Source: Bacteroidales bacterium (lineage in GTDB: Bacteria > Bacteroidota > Bacteroidia > Bacteroidales > Lentimicrobiaceae). From it: 64,000 bases of DNA. Below, one piece after another: positions 36,638 to 47,700 of the stretch; position 1 is the first letter of the stretch, and every line of letters begins with the position of its first letter. The stretch is taken from NCBI GenBank assembly GCA_016705005.1, contig JADIZB010000005.1, positions 62,001 through 126,000 on the forward strand, given 5' to 3'. The notes beneath the pieces were generated by a model. It was not told where the DNA came from, ran no database searches, and saw only the letters and a list, made by a program, of their open reading frames with translations. A program made the translations under genes and the position numbers.

Positions 36638-39418
36638 TTAACATCCATTCCGGGGCAGGTTTTCTTTCAGGTAATGGTCGAAAAACTGCATCATTCTGAT
36701 ATCCAGGTCCTTCATATTTGCCCTGCGCGAGAGGTTGTGCTCATCACCATTGTAATTCAGCAACCATACAGGTTTTCCGAGCCTCCGCATGGCTGTGAAC
36801 AGTTCAATGCCCTGATACCAAGGAACGGCACCATCTCCATCGTTCGACATGATCAGCAATGGTGTCTGAATTTTATCTGCTTTAAAAAGCGGTGAATTTT
36901 CAATATACAGGTCGGGCCTTTCCCAAAGGGTTGCACCAATGCGGCTTTGTCCCTCTTCATACTGGAATTGCCTCACCATGCCGGATTCCCAGCGGATGCC
37001 GCCATAAGCACTCGTCATGTTGCTTACCGGTGCCCCGGCCATGGCAGCTTTAAACAGATTGGTCCTTGTTACCAGCCAGGCAGCCTGATAACCACCCCAG
37101 CTCTGACCCTGCAGACCCATATGATCTTTATCAACAAAACCTCTGGCAATCAGGGCCTCAGTTCCGCTCATCACGGCGTCATATGCACTTTGACCGGGAA
37201 AACCATCCCTGTATCTGATATCGGGGATAAATACAATATACCCGTTGCTGCTGCAATAGGCAGGACTGATGATGCTTCGCGATGGCTTTGGAGTATAATA
37301 CTGATGAAGCTGATCGGAATTCTTTTCGTAGAAATATACAAGCATCGGATATTTATTTCCCGGATCAAATCCTTCAGGGGTATAGAGCAGACCTTCAGCC
37401 TCTTTGCTGTCAGGCATGATCCATTTTACCAGTTTTACATTGCCCCACAGGTAGTTACTCTGCTGCGGATTGACCTCAGAAACTTTCTGTTGTTTGCTGA
37501 AATCAGTTTTACTCAGCATCAGATCAGGAAACATGCGGAAGTTGCCTTTAGTCCAGAAAATATCATCTGAATTCCTTGCTTTTGTCGGGCTGGAGTATTT
37601 GAACGGCCCCTTTTCAAGCAATGTCAATCGATTTGATTTTCCCGGTTCCAGCATGTAAAATCCACCGTCCTTGTTTGTTTCATCAAAAGCATTCAGAAGA
37701 AAAAATCCGTTTTCACCAATGTAAGGCACTTCCTGATTCAGTTTGGTGTTTTGAAACCGGATGTTATTGAGTCGCCCTTCTCCTTTTGTCAGATTTACCT
37801 GAATATCGGCACCTGCAGGATCGAGTCCCCAGAGGTCAAAACGGTCATAAACAACGAACATATCATCATGCTGGGTCCAGCCTGCAAACCCAACCGGGCC
37901 TGGAACGGACGGCACATCGTGTTCTTCATCATAGAAGGCTGTTTCCTTGCCGGCTGAATGCCTGATAGCTTTTCGGTGTTTCACGTCCATGGTGTACCAG
38001 AGGCTATCGCTCCGGTTGTACCACGACAGATATTTCTGAGTGGTACTCAACGTTACGGGACCATCGTGCCGGGTGAGCATGCGTTCGTAATGTCCTGTTT
38101 TCATATCCACCAGGTAAACATCACGGTAGTTTGCATCTTTCCAGGAGGTTTCAAGCATGTATTTCTCATAGGCATAACCAAGGGCATATCTTCCGTTACC
38201 CCTGAACCCTGTAGTGATCTCCCTGATTGAATCGTTGGCAAGCCTGACCAGATTTCCGTTTTCAGGATAAAATACGGTCATGAAGGTGCGCTTCTTTTCA
38301 GCATCCAGTTGTTTGAGTTGCTGGGGCTGCAAAAGTGGGTCCCTCCAGTTCCAGACATCAACCCTGGCTTTTTCATCATCGGTCAGGGTGTCCTTGGGTT
38401 CTTTACGTGGGGTAGGGGCAATGCCAAAAAAGAGTTTAATACCATCCTGTGAGAACCAGACCTTGCCGTTCTCACCAGGACTGAAGCCTGCAGGGAGTTC
38501 TTTATCAGCAGTGTCTGCTGCAAGGATCAACTTTTTCCTGTAATGATATAGACTGTAACGTTTTACATCGGAGGTATCACTGCTGTAAAGGAACGCCAAT
38601 TGTATACCGGCGGTATCAAGGGCTATATTCTTAATAAAGCCGGGACCGTGGAATATTTCGGTTCTTGTGTTTCTACCGGTATCAAAAAGACTGATGCCGG
38701 ATACCGGCAGACTGTCGTTCCGATAGGTAGCCCAGGCCAGCGTCCGCCCGTTTTCGCTGACGGCAAAGGAGGTTACACTATCCCATGATTGAATTGAATC
38801 TTTACCGGGAATCAGGTATTTTAATGTAAAGGTCTCGGTTTTGTCTTTCTTTTTACCTTTTATTTCTTTCTTTTTATCCTGATTCTCAGCTTTTTTCAGT
38901 GCAGAAGTGTCTTTTGCAGAGGTATCTGTAGTTTTCTCAGGTTCAGGTGTTTCGAGCAAAGCTGCTAACCAGTCAGAACCTTTTACCGGCAACGAAAATG
39001 ATTTTAATCCGGGCAAGCGGTAAACTTTACCATTAAAAGCACTGATGCCAAGGGAGTCTTTAGGCAGTTCATCTTTCTTTTTCCCGTCAAGTTTTGCTTT
39101 CCGTGTTTCCCTGTAGAATGGCTTTACCTTATAAACAATAAAACCGTTGCCCGGTGAAAAGGATGCTTCGCAGGCCCTTTCTATGGTATCGTTCCTGGTC
39201 TCGGCAGGTATGCTTACTATCAGGCTGCCATCGCCTTGCTGGGGATTGATTTCATAGGCAACAAATTTACCGTTATTGCTGATCTGTGGGCGTTCAAGAT
39301 TTTTCCAGTTATCGTAAACGTCATGGCTGAGTGGAATTCTTTCCTGCGAGGAAGCAGTAATGTAAGTGAGGAGGAAGCCTGAAACAAGCAACAGAAAGGC
39401 AGTTTGATTTTTTTTCAT
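36638..39418 (-). CDS. S9-family (prolyl oligopeptidase-like) secreted peptidase
   Basis: A 926-residue serine peptidase from the start at 39418 (MKKNQTAFLLLVSG), which gives a signal peptide ending ITASSQ; the frame runs 45 codons further upstream without support. Residues about 50-640 are beta-propeller-like, including a Lys-rich low-complexity loop (about residues 165-205). The alpha/beta hydrolase domain follows with nucleophile Ser-773 in QGQSWGGYQ, Asp in SNDGDGAVPW and His in GDEHNLSRR. Enzymes of this class remove dipeptides or cut after Pro in the periplasm. The protein is longer than usual because of an N-terminal propeller insertion. It is divergent from the glycogen operon. Confidence 0.93.
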   Translation of the reverse strand: MKKNQTAFLLLVSGFLLTYITASSQERIPLSHDVYDNWKNLERPQISNNGKFVAYEINPQQGDGSLIVSIPAETRNDTIERACEASFSPGNGFIVYKVKPFYRETRKAKLDGKKKDELPKDSLGISAFNGKVYRLPGLKSFSLPVKGSDWLAALLETPEPEKTTDTSAKDTSALKKAENQDKKKEIKGKKKDKTETFTLKYLIPGKDSIQSWDSVTSFAVSENGRTLAWATYRNDSLPVSGISLFDTGRNTRTEIFHGPGFIKNIALDTAGIQLAFLYSSDTSDVKRYSLYHYRKKLILAADTADKELPAGFSPGENGKVWFSQDGIKLFFGIAPTPRKEPKDTLTDDEKARVDVWNWRDPLLQPQQLKQLDAEKKRTFMTVFYPENGNLVRLANDSIREITTGFRGNGRYALGYAYEKYMLETSWKDANYRDVYLVDMKTGHYERMLTRHDGPVTLSTTQKYLSWYNRSDSLWYTMDVKHRKAIRHSAGKETAFYDEEHDVPSVPGPVGFAGWTQHDDMFVVYDRFDLWGLDPAGADIQVNLTKGEGRLNNIRFQNTKLNQEVPYIGENGFFLLNAFDETNKDGGFYMLEPGKSNRLTLLEKGPFKYSSPTKARNSDDIFWTKGNFRMFPDLMLSKTDFSKQQKVSEVNPQQSNYLWGNVKLVKWIMPDSKEAEGLLYTPEGFDPGNKYPMLVYFYEKNSDQLHQYYTPKPSRSIISPAYCSSNGYIVFIPDIRYRDGFPGQSAYDAVMSGTEALIARGFVDKDHMGLQGQSWGGYQAAWLVTRTNLFKAAMAGAPVSNMTSAYGGIRWESGMVRQFQYEEGQSRIGATLWERPDLYIENSPLFKADKIQTPLLIMSNDGDGAVPWYQGIELFTAMRRLGKPVWLLNYNGDEHNLSRRANMKDLDIRMMQFFDHYLKENLPRNGC

Positions 39419-39733
39419 TATACCGTAAAAAGTAAAACAGGTTATCACAGCAAATGTCGTTAATTTCCGGCAAATCATTCCAACATGGGCATTCAGGTTA
39501 ACTGAAATGATGATTAATTTATATTGTAAGATGAATTTTAGATTTTTTAACAAATTCGCAGGAATAAATCATTTCCACAAACTTCAGACCTTTTGCCCAT
39601 GGAGAGCAACCGTGAAGTGAAAGAAGACATTCAATGTCTGCCATTCTGCATATGAACCATTTTTGCATCCCGATTAAATGATGTATCTTTGCACCTTCAT
39701 TAACGGTCATATCAAATAGCCAAAGTTGCTGTT
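39419..39733. other. divergent promoter region of glycogen operon and S9 peptidase
   Basis: About 315 bases. It holds the strong promoter of the glycogen operon, listed separately. On the minus strand TACTTTTT close to the peptidase start is only a weak promoter candidate. No gene is seen. Confidence 0.5.
39663..39691 (+). promoter_or_regulatory. Bacteroidota promoter of the glycogen operon
   Basis: TTG (39663-39665), an 18-base spacer and TATCTTTG (39684-39691) lie 42 bases before the ATG of the debranching enzyme and fit the phylum consensus. Confidence 0.75.
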
Positions 39734-41683
39734 ATGAGTTATATAAATTTCGATAAAAACCAGCTTGTCAACCTCGAATACAGTCTTCCGAAGGAACTGC
39801 TGAGGTCAAGTCGTGAAGGGGCTTATGCAAGCAGTACCATCATCAACTGCAATACGAGAAAATATCACGGACTGCTGGTAGTGCCGCAACCCGCTATTGA
39901 CGGGGGTAACCACGTACTGCTTTCAGCTTTTGATGAAACCCTGATTCAGCACAATGCAGAATTTAACCTTGGTATCAGGAAATATCAGGGAGAAGTTTTT
40001 TCACCCAAGGGTCACAAATATCTGAAAGACTTTACAACTGAACCTATTCCTAAGCTTACCTATGGTGTGGGTGGGATAGAGTTTACCAAGGAGATGCTTT
40101 TTTCGCATAAGGATGGCCGGATGATCATTAAATATACGCTTGTCGATGCCCATTCACCTACCATCATACGTTTCAAACCTTTCCTCGCCTTCAGGAATAT
40201 TCATGCCCTCAGTAAAGCGAATTATGATGTTGATACCAGTTACGAATCAATATCTAACGGAATCAGACTGAGGATGTACCGGGGTTATTCCTGGGTGCAC
40301 CTGCAGTTTTCCAAAGAGCCGGATTATATTCATGTGCCGGATTGGTACTACAATGTTGAGTATATCAAAGAAAAGGCACGTGGATATGATTATTTGGAAG
40401 ACCTGTATGTTCCGGGCTATTTCGAAATGCCAATTGCCAAAGGCGAGAGTATTTATTTTTCTGCTGGCATCGAGCCTGTTAATCCCACCACGCTTAAAAA
40501 GTTATATACCAGCGAAATTGAACGCCGTGTTCCGCGCGACAGTTTTGAAAACTGTCTTCTGAATGCCTCTCAGCAGTTTATCGTCAAGAGCGGAAAAAAA
40601 GTGGAAGTCATTGCCGGATATCCCTGGTTTGGCCGGTGGGGTCGTGATACCTTTATCTCGTTGCCTGGTCTGACACTGGTTACCGGAGAATTCAAGACAG
40701 CCAAAGCTGCCATCGATACCATCATGCAGGAAATGCGGGGTCCGCTTTTCCCGAATAAAGGGATAGGAGAGCAGACTCTCTTTAATTCAGCCGATGCCCC
40801 GCTTTGGTTCTTCTGGACACTGCAGCAATATGGATTGTATACCAAAACAACACGGAAGCTCTGGAAGGAATACGGCAAGAAACTGAAAACAATTCTTGAA
40901 GGTTTTCGTGCAGGCACGGCCTATAATATAAAGATGCTGGATAACGGCCTGATCTATGCCGGGGAGACGGGTTATGCTGTTACCTGGATGGATGCTGTTG
41001 TTGAGGGCAAGCCCGTAACACCAAGAATTGGTTGCCCTGTTGAGATCAATGCCTTGTGGTACAATGCATTGATGTTTGCAATGGAGTTGGCCTCCCAGGC
41101 AGGAGATCAGGACTTCACCAACGAATGGAAAGATATTGCTGCCGCCTTCCCACAGACCTTTGTCAATAACTTCTGGGATGCAAAACAGGGATACCTCGCC
41201 GATTACACCAATGGGGATTACAAAGATTTCTCAGTGAGGCCCAATATGGTTTTTGCCACTTCATTGCCCTATTCCCCGGTTAGTGAAGATATGAGAAACT
41301 CAATTCTTGAAAGGATGCGCTCCGAACTCCTGACTCCGAGGGGTTTAAGGTCGCTTGCTCCTAAAAATCCGCTCTATAAAGGAGTTTATGCCGGTAACCA
41401 GGCACAGCGTGATATGGCTTACCATCAGGGTTCGGTTTACCCATGGCTTCTTGGCCATTTCATTGAAGGTTACCTTTCCATTCATGGTAAATCAGGCTTA
41501 AAAATGGTGACAGATTTGTACTTCGGATTCAAGGAAGTGATGATGGAACATGGTGTTGGAACGATTTCGGAAGTATATGACGGCGATCCTCCCCACAAAC
41601 CAGGCGGAGCCATCTCCCAGTCGTGGAGCGTTGCTGAACTACTCAGGATTAACTGGCTGATCAGACAATATTCAGCCAAATAG
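39734..41683 (+). CDS. glycogen debranching enzyme (amylo-alpha-1,6-glucosidase type)
   Basis: A 649-residue cytoplasmic enzyme of the archaeal/bacterial debranching type (GH133-like). The N-terminal domain (about 10-240) shows RSSREGAYASSTIINCNTRKYHGLLV, and the C-terminal (alpha/alpha)6 barrel (about 285-645) has YPWFGRWGRDTFISLPGL and AYHQGSVYPWLLGHF with the expected acidic residues. It removes alpha-1,6 branches from glycogen. It heads an operon with a GT4 glycosyltransferase, a GH57 enzyme and a synthase/phosphorylase fusion; gaps of 54, 40 and 113 bases separate them. The role is well supported by family and context. Confidence 0.94.
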   Translation: MSYINFDKNQLVNLEYSLPKELLRSSREGAYASSTIINCNTRKYHGLLVVPQPAIDGGNHVLLSAFDETLIQHNAEFNLGIRKYQGEVFSPKGHKYLKDFTTEPIPKLTYGVGGIEFTKEMLFSHKDGRMIIKYTLVDAHSPTIIRFKPFLAFRNIHALSKANYDVDTSYESISNGIRLRMYRGYSWVHLQFSKEPDYIHVPDWYYNVEYIKEKARGYDYLEDLYVPGYFEMPIAKGESIYFSAGIEPVNPTTLKKLYTSEIERRVPRDSFENCLLNASQQFIVKSGKKVEVIAGYPWFGRWGRDTFISLPGLTLVTGEFKTAKAAIDTIMQEMRGPLFPNKGIGEQTLFNSADAPLWFFWTLQQYGLYTKTTRKLWKEYGKKLKTILEGFRAGTAYNIKMLDNGLIYAGETGYAVTWMDAVVEGKPVTPRIGCPVEINALWYNALMFAMELASQAGDQDFTNEWKDIAAAFPQTFVNNFWDAKQGYLADYTNGDYKDFSVRPNMVFATSLPYSPVSEDMRNSILERMRSELLTPRGLRSLAPKNPLYKGVYAGNQAQRDMAYHQGSVYPWLLGHFIEGYLSIHGKSGLKMVTDLYFGFKEVMMEHGVGTISEVYDGDPPHKPGGAISQSWSVAELLRINWLIRQYSAK

Positions 41684-41737
41684 GATTTTCTTGCGGATCA
41701 TTTGTTTATATTTTATTGAAAAGAAGGGATTTGACTT

Positions 41738-43015
41738 ATGAAAGTACTGATGTTCGGTTGGGAGTTTCCACCTCATATTACCGGGGGACTTGGCACCGCT
41801 TGCTTCGGGATGACAAAAGGCCTCCTGAAGAACGGCGTTGAAGTTCTTTTTGTGGTACCCAAGGCATATGGTGATGAAAGTCAGGAAGCTGTCAGGCTGA
41901 TCAATGCCAGTGACGTAACCATTGATATTCGTAAAACCGAGCAACAGGAATTGTGGAAAAATATTACCTACCTTGAAGTGAACTCAAGTCTTGTTCCTTA
42001 TGTAGGACCTGAAGCATTCGAAAACCTGATCGAGAAAGGGGAAGCTTATTTCAACTGGTCAGAAGAATCCATCTACAATGCACGTTACACCTTCTCCGGA
42101 AAATATGGAACCAACCTGCTTGAAGAGGTCTCCCGTTATGCCCTTGTCGGTGCCCAGATTGCATCTGAATCTCAGTTTGACCTGATACATGCTCACGACT
42201 GGCTTACCTATCCAGCTGGCATTGCAGCAAAAAAAGCAAGCGGAAAACCACTGGTGGTTCATATGCATGCTACTGAATTTGACCGTTCGGGTGAAAATGT
42301 GAATCAGCAGGTTTATGACATTGAACGTCAGGGAATGGAAGCTGCAGATCGTGTCATCACCGTGAGTAATCTTACCCGAAATATTGTTATTGATAGATAT
42401 GGCATTGATCCCGGTAAAGTAATAACCGTTCATAATGCCGTTGAACCTACCGATAGGTCTGATTTTGAGCATATTGAAAAACATGTACCTGAAAAGGTCG
42501 TAACTTTCCTTGGTCGTGTTACTTTTCAGAAAGGCCCTGAATACTTCATTGAAGCCGCCTACAAAGTGCTTCAAAGAGATCCGAATGTTCGTTTTGTAAT
42601 GGCCGGTACAGGCGACCTTCTGGAGAAAATGATCAGACGCGTTGCCCAGTTGCATATAGCAACAAAATTTCATTTTACCGGTTTCCTCAGGGGTGAGAAT
42701 GTTGACCGTATGTTTGCAATGAGCGATGTTTATGTAATGCCTTCTGTTTCAGAGCCATTTGGCATTTCGCCCCTTGAAGCAATGCGTTCAAATGTACCTG
42801 TAGTCATCTCCAAACAGTCGGGTGTAGCCGAAGTTTTGCAACATGCCCTGAAAGTTGATTTCTGGGATATTGATGCCATGGCTGATGCCATCTATGCGCT
42901 GCTGAAATACAACAGCCTTTCATCAGTGTTCTCAAAATACGGGGCCACCGAAGTTGACAACCTGAAGTGGGAAAATGCAGCCAGATTGATTAAAGATGTT
43001 TACGAGCAGGTTTAG
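41738..43015 (+). CDS. GT4-family glycosyltransferase, glycogen-synthase-like
   Basis: A 425-residue GT-B enzyme. The N-terminal domain opens with KVLMFGWEFPPHITGGLGTA, the Gly-rich glucose-donor loop of starch/glycogen synthases, and contains LIHAHDWLTYPAG. The C-terminal domain has the donor-binding EPFGISPLEAM (the E-x7-E motif of GT4) and FLGRVTFQKGPEYFIEA. Within a glycogen operon it most probably adds alpha-glucosyl units or makes a primer such as a maltooligosaccharide. The operon also encodes a GT3-type synthase, so the two transferases probably have different tasks. No membrane segment is present. Confidence 0.92.
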   Translation: MKVLMFGWEFPPHITGGLGTACFGMTKGLLKNGVEVLFVVPKAYGDESQEAVRLINASDVTIDIRKTEQQELWKNITYLEVNSSLVPYVGPEAFENLIEKGEAYFNWSEESIYNARYTFSGKYGTNLLEEVSRYALVGAQIASESQFDLIHAHDWLTYPAGIAAKKASGKPLVVHMHATEFDRSGENVNQQVYDIERQGMEAADRVITVSNLTRNIVIDRYGIDPGKVITVHNAVEPTDRSDFEHIEKHVPEKVVTFLGRVTFQKGPEYFIEAAYKVLQRDPNVRFVMAGTGDLLEKMIRRVAQLHIATKFHFTGFLRGENVDRMFAMSDVYVMPSVSEPFGISPLEAMRSNVPVVISKQSGVAEVLQHALKVDFWDIDAMADAIYALLKYNSLSSVFSKYGATEVDNLKWENAARLIKDVYEQV

Positions 43016-43055
43016 TTTATTTCTATTGTAATTCCAGTAATTAATAAAGTGTGAT

Positions 43056-44675
43056 ATGAGATCAATTTGTTTCTATTTCCAGGTTCATCAGCCGTTCCGG
43101 CTCAGGACATACCGGTTCTTTGATATTGGTGCAAGCCATCACTATTACGACGAATACCAGAACCGATCGATTGTCAGAAGAGTGGCAGAGCGCTCTTATA
43201 TCCCGATGAATAACCTGTTGTTGGGTCTTATCAAAGAGTACGGGGCAGCATTCAGAGTCAGCTTCTCCATATCAGGTATTGCACTCGATCAGTTCGAAAT
43301 GTATGCCCCGGAGGCCCTGGCCAGTTTCAAAAAACTTGCATCAACCGGAAATGTGGAATTTCTGGCAGAAACTTATGCACATTCGCTGGCTGCAATGAAA
43401 GACCCGGAAGAATTCAAATCCCAGGTCAGGAAACATGCCGACCGCATCGAGCAATTGTTCGGGGTTCGCCCGACTGCCTTCCGCAATACAGAATTGATAT
43501 ATTCCGATTATATCGGCTCAATGGTGTATGACCTTGGTTACAACTTAATGCTAACCGAAGGGGCCAAGCACATTCTGGGCTGGAAGAGTCCCAATTTCCT
43601 GTATTGCAGCGGATCCAATCCAAAGTTGAAATTATTGTTGCGAAACTACCAGCTGAGTGACGACATTGCATTCAGGTTCTCGAACCAGAGCTGGATTGAA
43701 TGGCCATTAACCGCGGAAAAGTTTTCAAAATGGCTGAATACATTTGATAAAAATCAACCGGTTGTAAATATTTTCCTTGACTATGAATCTTTTGGTGAAC
43801 ACCAATGGGCCGAGACCGGTATTTTTGAATTTATGAAGGCATTGCCAAAACAGGTATTTGCCAATACCGGCTTTAAATTCGGAACTCCATCGCAGATTGC
43901 GTCGAAGCTTCAGCCAGTGGCAGCCGTTAATGTACCGCATCCAATATCATGGGCTGATGAAGAACGTGACCTTACTGCCTGGCTTGGCAATGAGATGCAG
44001 GACGAAGCTTTTGAAAGCCTTTACAACCTTGCTCAGAAAGTAAGAAAAAGCAAGAACATGGAAATTCAGAAAGACTGGCTTTACCTGCAAACGTCCGACC
44101 ATTTCTACTATATGTGTACCAAATGGTTCTCCGACGGTGCAGTTCATAAGTACTTCAATCCTTACAGTACGCCTTATGAAGCATTCATTAACTATATGAA
44201 CATACTTTCTGACTTCATCGGAAGGGTTGACCGGATGAATGAACAAGTGGAAGATGAAGTAGAAACCTATAATATTCCCGACCCGGCCAGCTACCTTAAG
44301 AAACCGGCCAAAGCCCGGCCTTCCTCTGTTAAAAAGCCCGAAACTAAAAAGGTTCCCGGGAAGGATGCTGGAAGCAAGTCTGTTTCAAAACCTGTAATTG
44401 GGAAAAACAGTAAAATCGTAGAGGGGAATTTCAACATCCTTTTTGATCTTTCAAAAAAAGATTTGAAATCAGCCATTGAAAAAATCGACATCAAAGATCT
44501 CGCCTTTTCTCTGATTGACAAAGCCGAAGATGAAATAGGAAAATTAAAAAAGAATCTTCCGGCAACATATCACAAAGAACTTTCCAGGGTCATGAACGAA
44601 CTTGGCAAACCACGCAAAGCGACAGTCGAAGCATATCGCACCAAAATTGGCGAAATGCTGAAATCCTTGTTTTAA
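43056..44675 (+). CDS. GH57-family alpha-glucan enzyme with C-terminal extension
   Basis: A 539-residue enzyme of glycoside hydrolase family 57. The (beta/alpha)7 barrel (about 1-400) opens with CFYFQVHQPFRLR; the catalytic nucleophile is Glu-146 in AFRNTELIY and the acid is Asp-242 in FLDYESFGEHQW. GH57 members act as alpha-amylases, branching enzymes or glucanotransferases; which of these cannot be told here. After about residue 400 a Lys/Pro-rich linker (about 405-445, low complexity, many Lys-Pro and Lys-Lys pairs) leads to a predicted helical region (about 450-539). This tail is not part of the GH57 fold. It lies third in the glycogen operon. Confidence 0.9.
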   Translation: MRSICFYFQVHQPFRLRTYRFFDIGASHHYYDEYQNRSIVRRVAERSYIPMNNLLLGLIKEYGAAFRVSFSISGIALDQFEMYAPEALASFKKLASTGNVEFLAETYAHSLAAMKDPEEFKSQVRKHADRIEQLFGVRPTAFRNTELIYSDYIGSMVYDLGYNLMLTEGAKHILGWKSPNFLYCSGSNPKLKLLLRNYQLSDDIAFRFSNQSWIEWPLTAEKFSKWLNTFDKNQPVVNIFLDYESFGEHQWAETGIFEFMKALPKQVFANTGFKFGTPSQIASKLQPVAAVNVPHPISWADEERDLTAWLGNEMQDEAFESLYNLAQKVRKSKNMEIQKDWLYLQTSDHFYYMCTKWFSDGAVHKYFNPYSTPYEAFINYMNILSDFIGRVDRMNEQVEDEVETYNIPDPASYLKKPAKARPSSVKKPETKKVPGKDAGSKSVSKPVIGKNSKIVEGNFNILFDLSKKDLKSAIEKIDIKDLAFSLIDKAEDEIGKLKKNLPATYHKELSRVMNELGKPRKATVEAYRTKIGEMLKSLF

Positions 44676-44749
44676 CCCCGGATTACATTAGGGAAAAACG
44701 CTCATTAAGCATTGAATCTGATCATAAACCGATTCTGACTGAAAATCGA

Positions 44750-44777
44750 AAGGCCTCCGCTTTCAGGCGGCGGCCTT
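44750..44777 (+). terminator. hairpin between GH57 gene and synthase/phosphorylase gene
   Basis: AAGGCC...GGCCTT with inner CCGC/GGCGG pairing forms a GC-rich hairpin 12 bases before the ATG at 44789. The following bases (TTATTGTTG) are a poor T-run, so it may attenuate rather than stop transcription, or it may affect translation of the next gene. Confidence 0.45.
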
Positions 44778-44788
44778 ATTGTTGAATA

Positions 44789-47700
44789 ATGATAAAACCT
44801 GAAATGACAGAACAAAAGAACATTAAACCTGACTATATTTTTGAAACCAGCTGGGAAATATGCAACAAGGTGGGAGGAATATACACCGTTGTTTCAACGA
44901 AAGCCCCGGGAATTCAAAAAGAGTTTGAAGATAATTATATCCTGATCGGCCCGGATGTGTGGAAGGAAACCAATAAAAATCCTGACTTTATTGAAGACCG
45001 TTACATCTATCGCTCATGGCGCGAACATGCAGAGGCACAGGGTATCAGACTCAGGATAGGTCGCTGGAACATAGAAAGCAACCCCATTGTTGTGCTTGTT
45101 GACTTTACGCCCTACTTCCAGATAAAAGATAAAATTTTTGCCAACTTCTGGGAAACCTATCAGCTCGACTCCATCTCAGGGCAGTGGGATTATGTGGAAC
45201 CCGCCCTTTTTGGATATGCCGCTGCTAAAGTAATTGAAAGCTTTTATGAATTCAATCTTACAGCTCACGACCGTATTATTGCTCATTTTCATGAATGGAT
45301 GACAGGCACCGGTGTGCTTTACCTGCGTGAGTATGTTCCACAGGTGGGATGTGTATTTACCACGCATGCAACAGCACTTGGAAGGGCAGTGGCCGGAAAT
45401 CATCTGCCTCTGTATGGCGAATTTTCAAGCTACCCGCCTGATGCCGCGGCCAGACGATTCGATATAGTTTCCAAGTTTTCGCTCGAACGCGCTGCTGCTT
45501 TAAGCAGTGATGCCTTTACAACAGTAAGCGATATCACAGCTCTTGAGTGTAGCTACTTTCTCAGCAGACCGGTAGACCTGGTTACCCCCAATGGTTTTGA
45601 CGACAGTTTTACCCCTGATGCGGCTGAATTTGAAAACCGCCGTGGGATGGCCAGAATTAAGCTTATGCAGATTTCAAGGGCCATGTTTAATATTGACCTG
45701 CCTGACGATACCTTGCTTCTGGTTAACAGTGGCAGATATGAATTCAGAAACAAAGGCATTGACCTTTATATAGATGCACTGGCTGAATTAAACAAAACAC
45801 CTGATCTGAACAGGACCATCATTGGTTTTATTACAGTACCTGCCAATCATTCAGGTCCATCAGCATCCCTGGTGGCCAGATTGAATGATCCGGACTTTAC
45901 AGCGCCAACGAAGGGTCAGTATCTTACACACGGGCTGTTTGAACCCGAACACGACCAGGTACTCAACAAAGCAAGGGCTGCCGGCCTGCTTAACCGGCCT
46001 GAAGATAAGGTAAAACTGATATTTGTACCTTCTTACCTGAGCGGATCCGATGGCGTTTTCAACTTTTCCTATTATGAATTGCTGATTGGCTTTGATCTTT
46101 CAGTTTTCCCATCCTATTATGAGCCATGGGGCTACACTCCGCTCGAGAGCCTGGCTTTCCATATCCCAACAATCACAACTTCACTGGCTGGCTTCGGACT
46201 CTGGATCCGCGAGAAAAGGAAAGACCACGAGCCGGGAGCATGGGTAATTGACCGCACTGATACGAATAGTCTTGAAGTTACTCATAAAATCTGTAGTATA
46301 ATCCAGAGTTATGCCGCATTTGACCGGAAAAAAATTGATGAATCCCGCGAAAAGGCCTTCAGCATTTCACGAATAGCATTGTGGCACGAACTTGCCGGAA
46401 AATATCATGAAGCCTATTCGGTTGCCCTGAAAAAAGTGCAGGGACGTGAAGAGCTTTTCCGCGATAAACGCACACCCGACCTGTTGATGGCTTTTCCTCT
46501 GAAGAAACATCAGGCACCGGTCTGGAACAAAGTACTCGTTAAACCTGGTATACCTGAACGGTTTAATGGCCTGAAACGGATTTCACGTAACCTTTGGTGG
46601 GCCTGGCAGCCACATGCCATGGAACTATTCAGGATGATCGACCCTATCCAATGGGAAGCTCTGAATCACAATCCGATAGCACTGATCGAATCACTGACGG
46701 TGAAGCAGATGCTTCAACTTGAGCGAAATGAGGTGTTTCTGAATAAACTCGATCAGATTTATGAAGAGTTTGAAACCTATATGAAGAAAGCGTCTGAAAA
46801 GCCGGTGCATCAGGTGGCCTATTTCAGTATGGAATATGGTCTTCATGATACAGTCCAGATATTTTCGGGTGGATTGGGTGTACTTGCCGGCGATTACCTG
46901 AAAGAAGCAAGTGATTCCAATGTTAACCTTGTAGCAGTAGGACTGCTTTACAGGTACGGTTATTTCAGACAGAATCTGTCAACTTTCGGCGATCAGATTG
47001 CAAGTTATTCGCCACAGAAGTTTACCCATATGCCGCTCAAGCCGGTACGGAACGGAAATGGTGAATGGGTAATGATTACGCTGGCTCTTCCCGGAAGAAC
47101 TCTTTACGCGAAAGTATGGAAACTGGATGTAGGCCGGATTCCTTTGTATCTTCTTGATGCGGATCTGGATGAGAACAACGAAGCCGACAGAATGATTACC
47201 CATCAGTTGTATGGGGGTGACTGGGATAACAGGTTCAAACAGGAATTGCTGCTTGGAGTAGGTGGCATCCGCCTCCTCAATGCTTTACACCAGAAACCGG
47301 ATATTTATCACTGCAATGAAGGTCATGCAGCCTTTATAGGTATTGAAAGACTCCGTCTGCTGGTTCAGGATCAGAAATTCTCATTCGATCAGGCAGTCGA
47401 AATCGTCAGATCTACACAGCTGTTTACCACCCACACACCGGTTCCGGCTGGCCACGATGCCTTCAGCGAAGATGTTCTGAGGGCATACATTCCGCATTAT
47501 GCCGACCGGTTAAATATAACATGGAATACTTTCATGAATCTCGGAAGGTTCGTGGAAGATAAACTTGATGAGAAATTTTCGATGAGTGTGCTGGCTACCA
47601 GGCTATCTCAGGAAATGAATGGAGTGAGCCGGATCCATGGAAGAGTAAGCCGTGAAATGTTTCAGGGAATGTTTGAAGGCTACTTTGCCGACGAACTTTA

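Noticed and set aside
42059..42673. Minus-strand frame of 204 codons opposite the GT4 gene
   Set aside because: Shadow of a well-supported glycosyltransferase.
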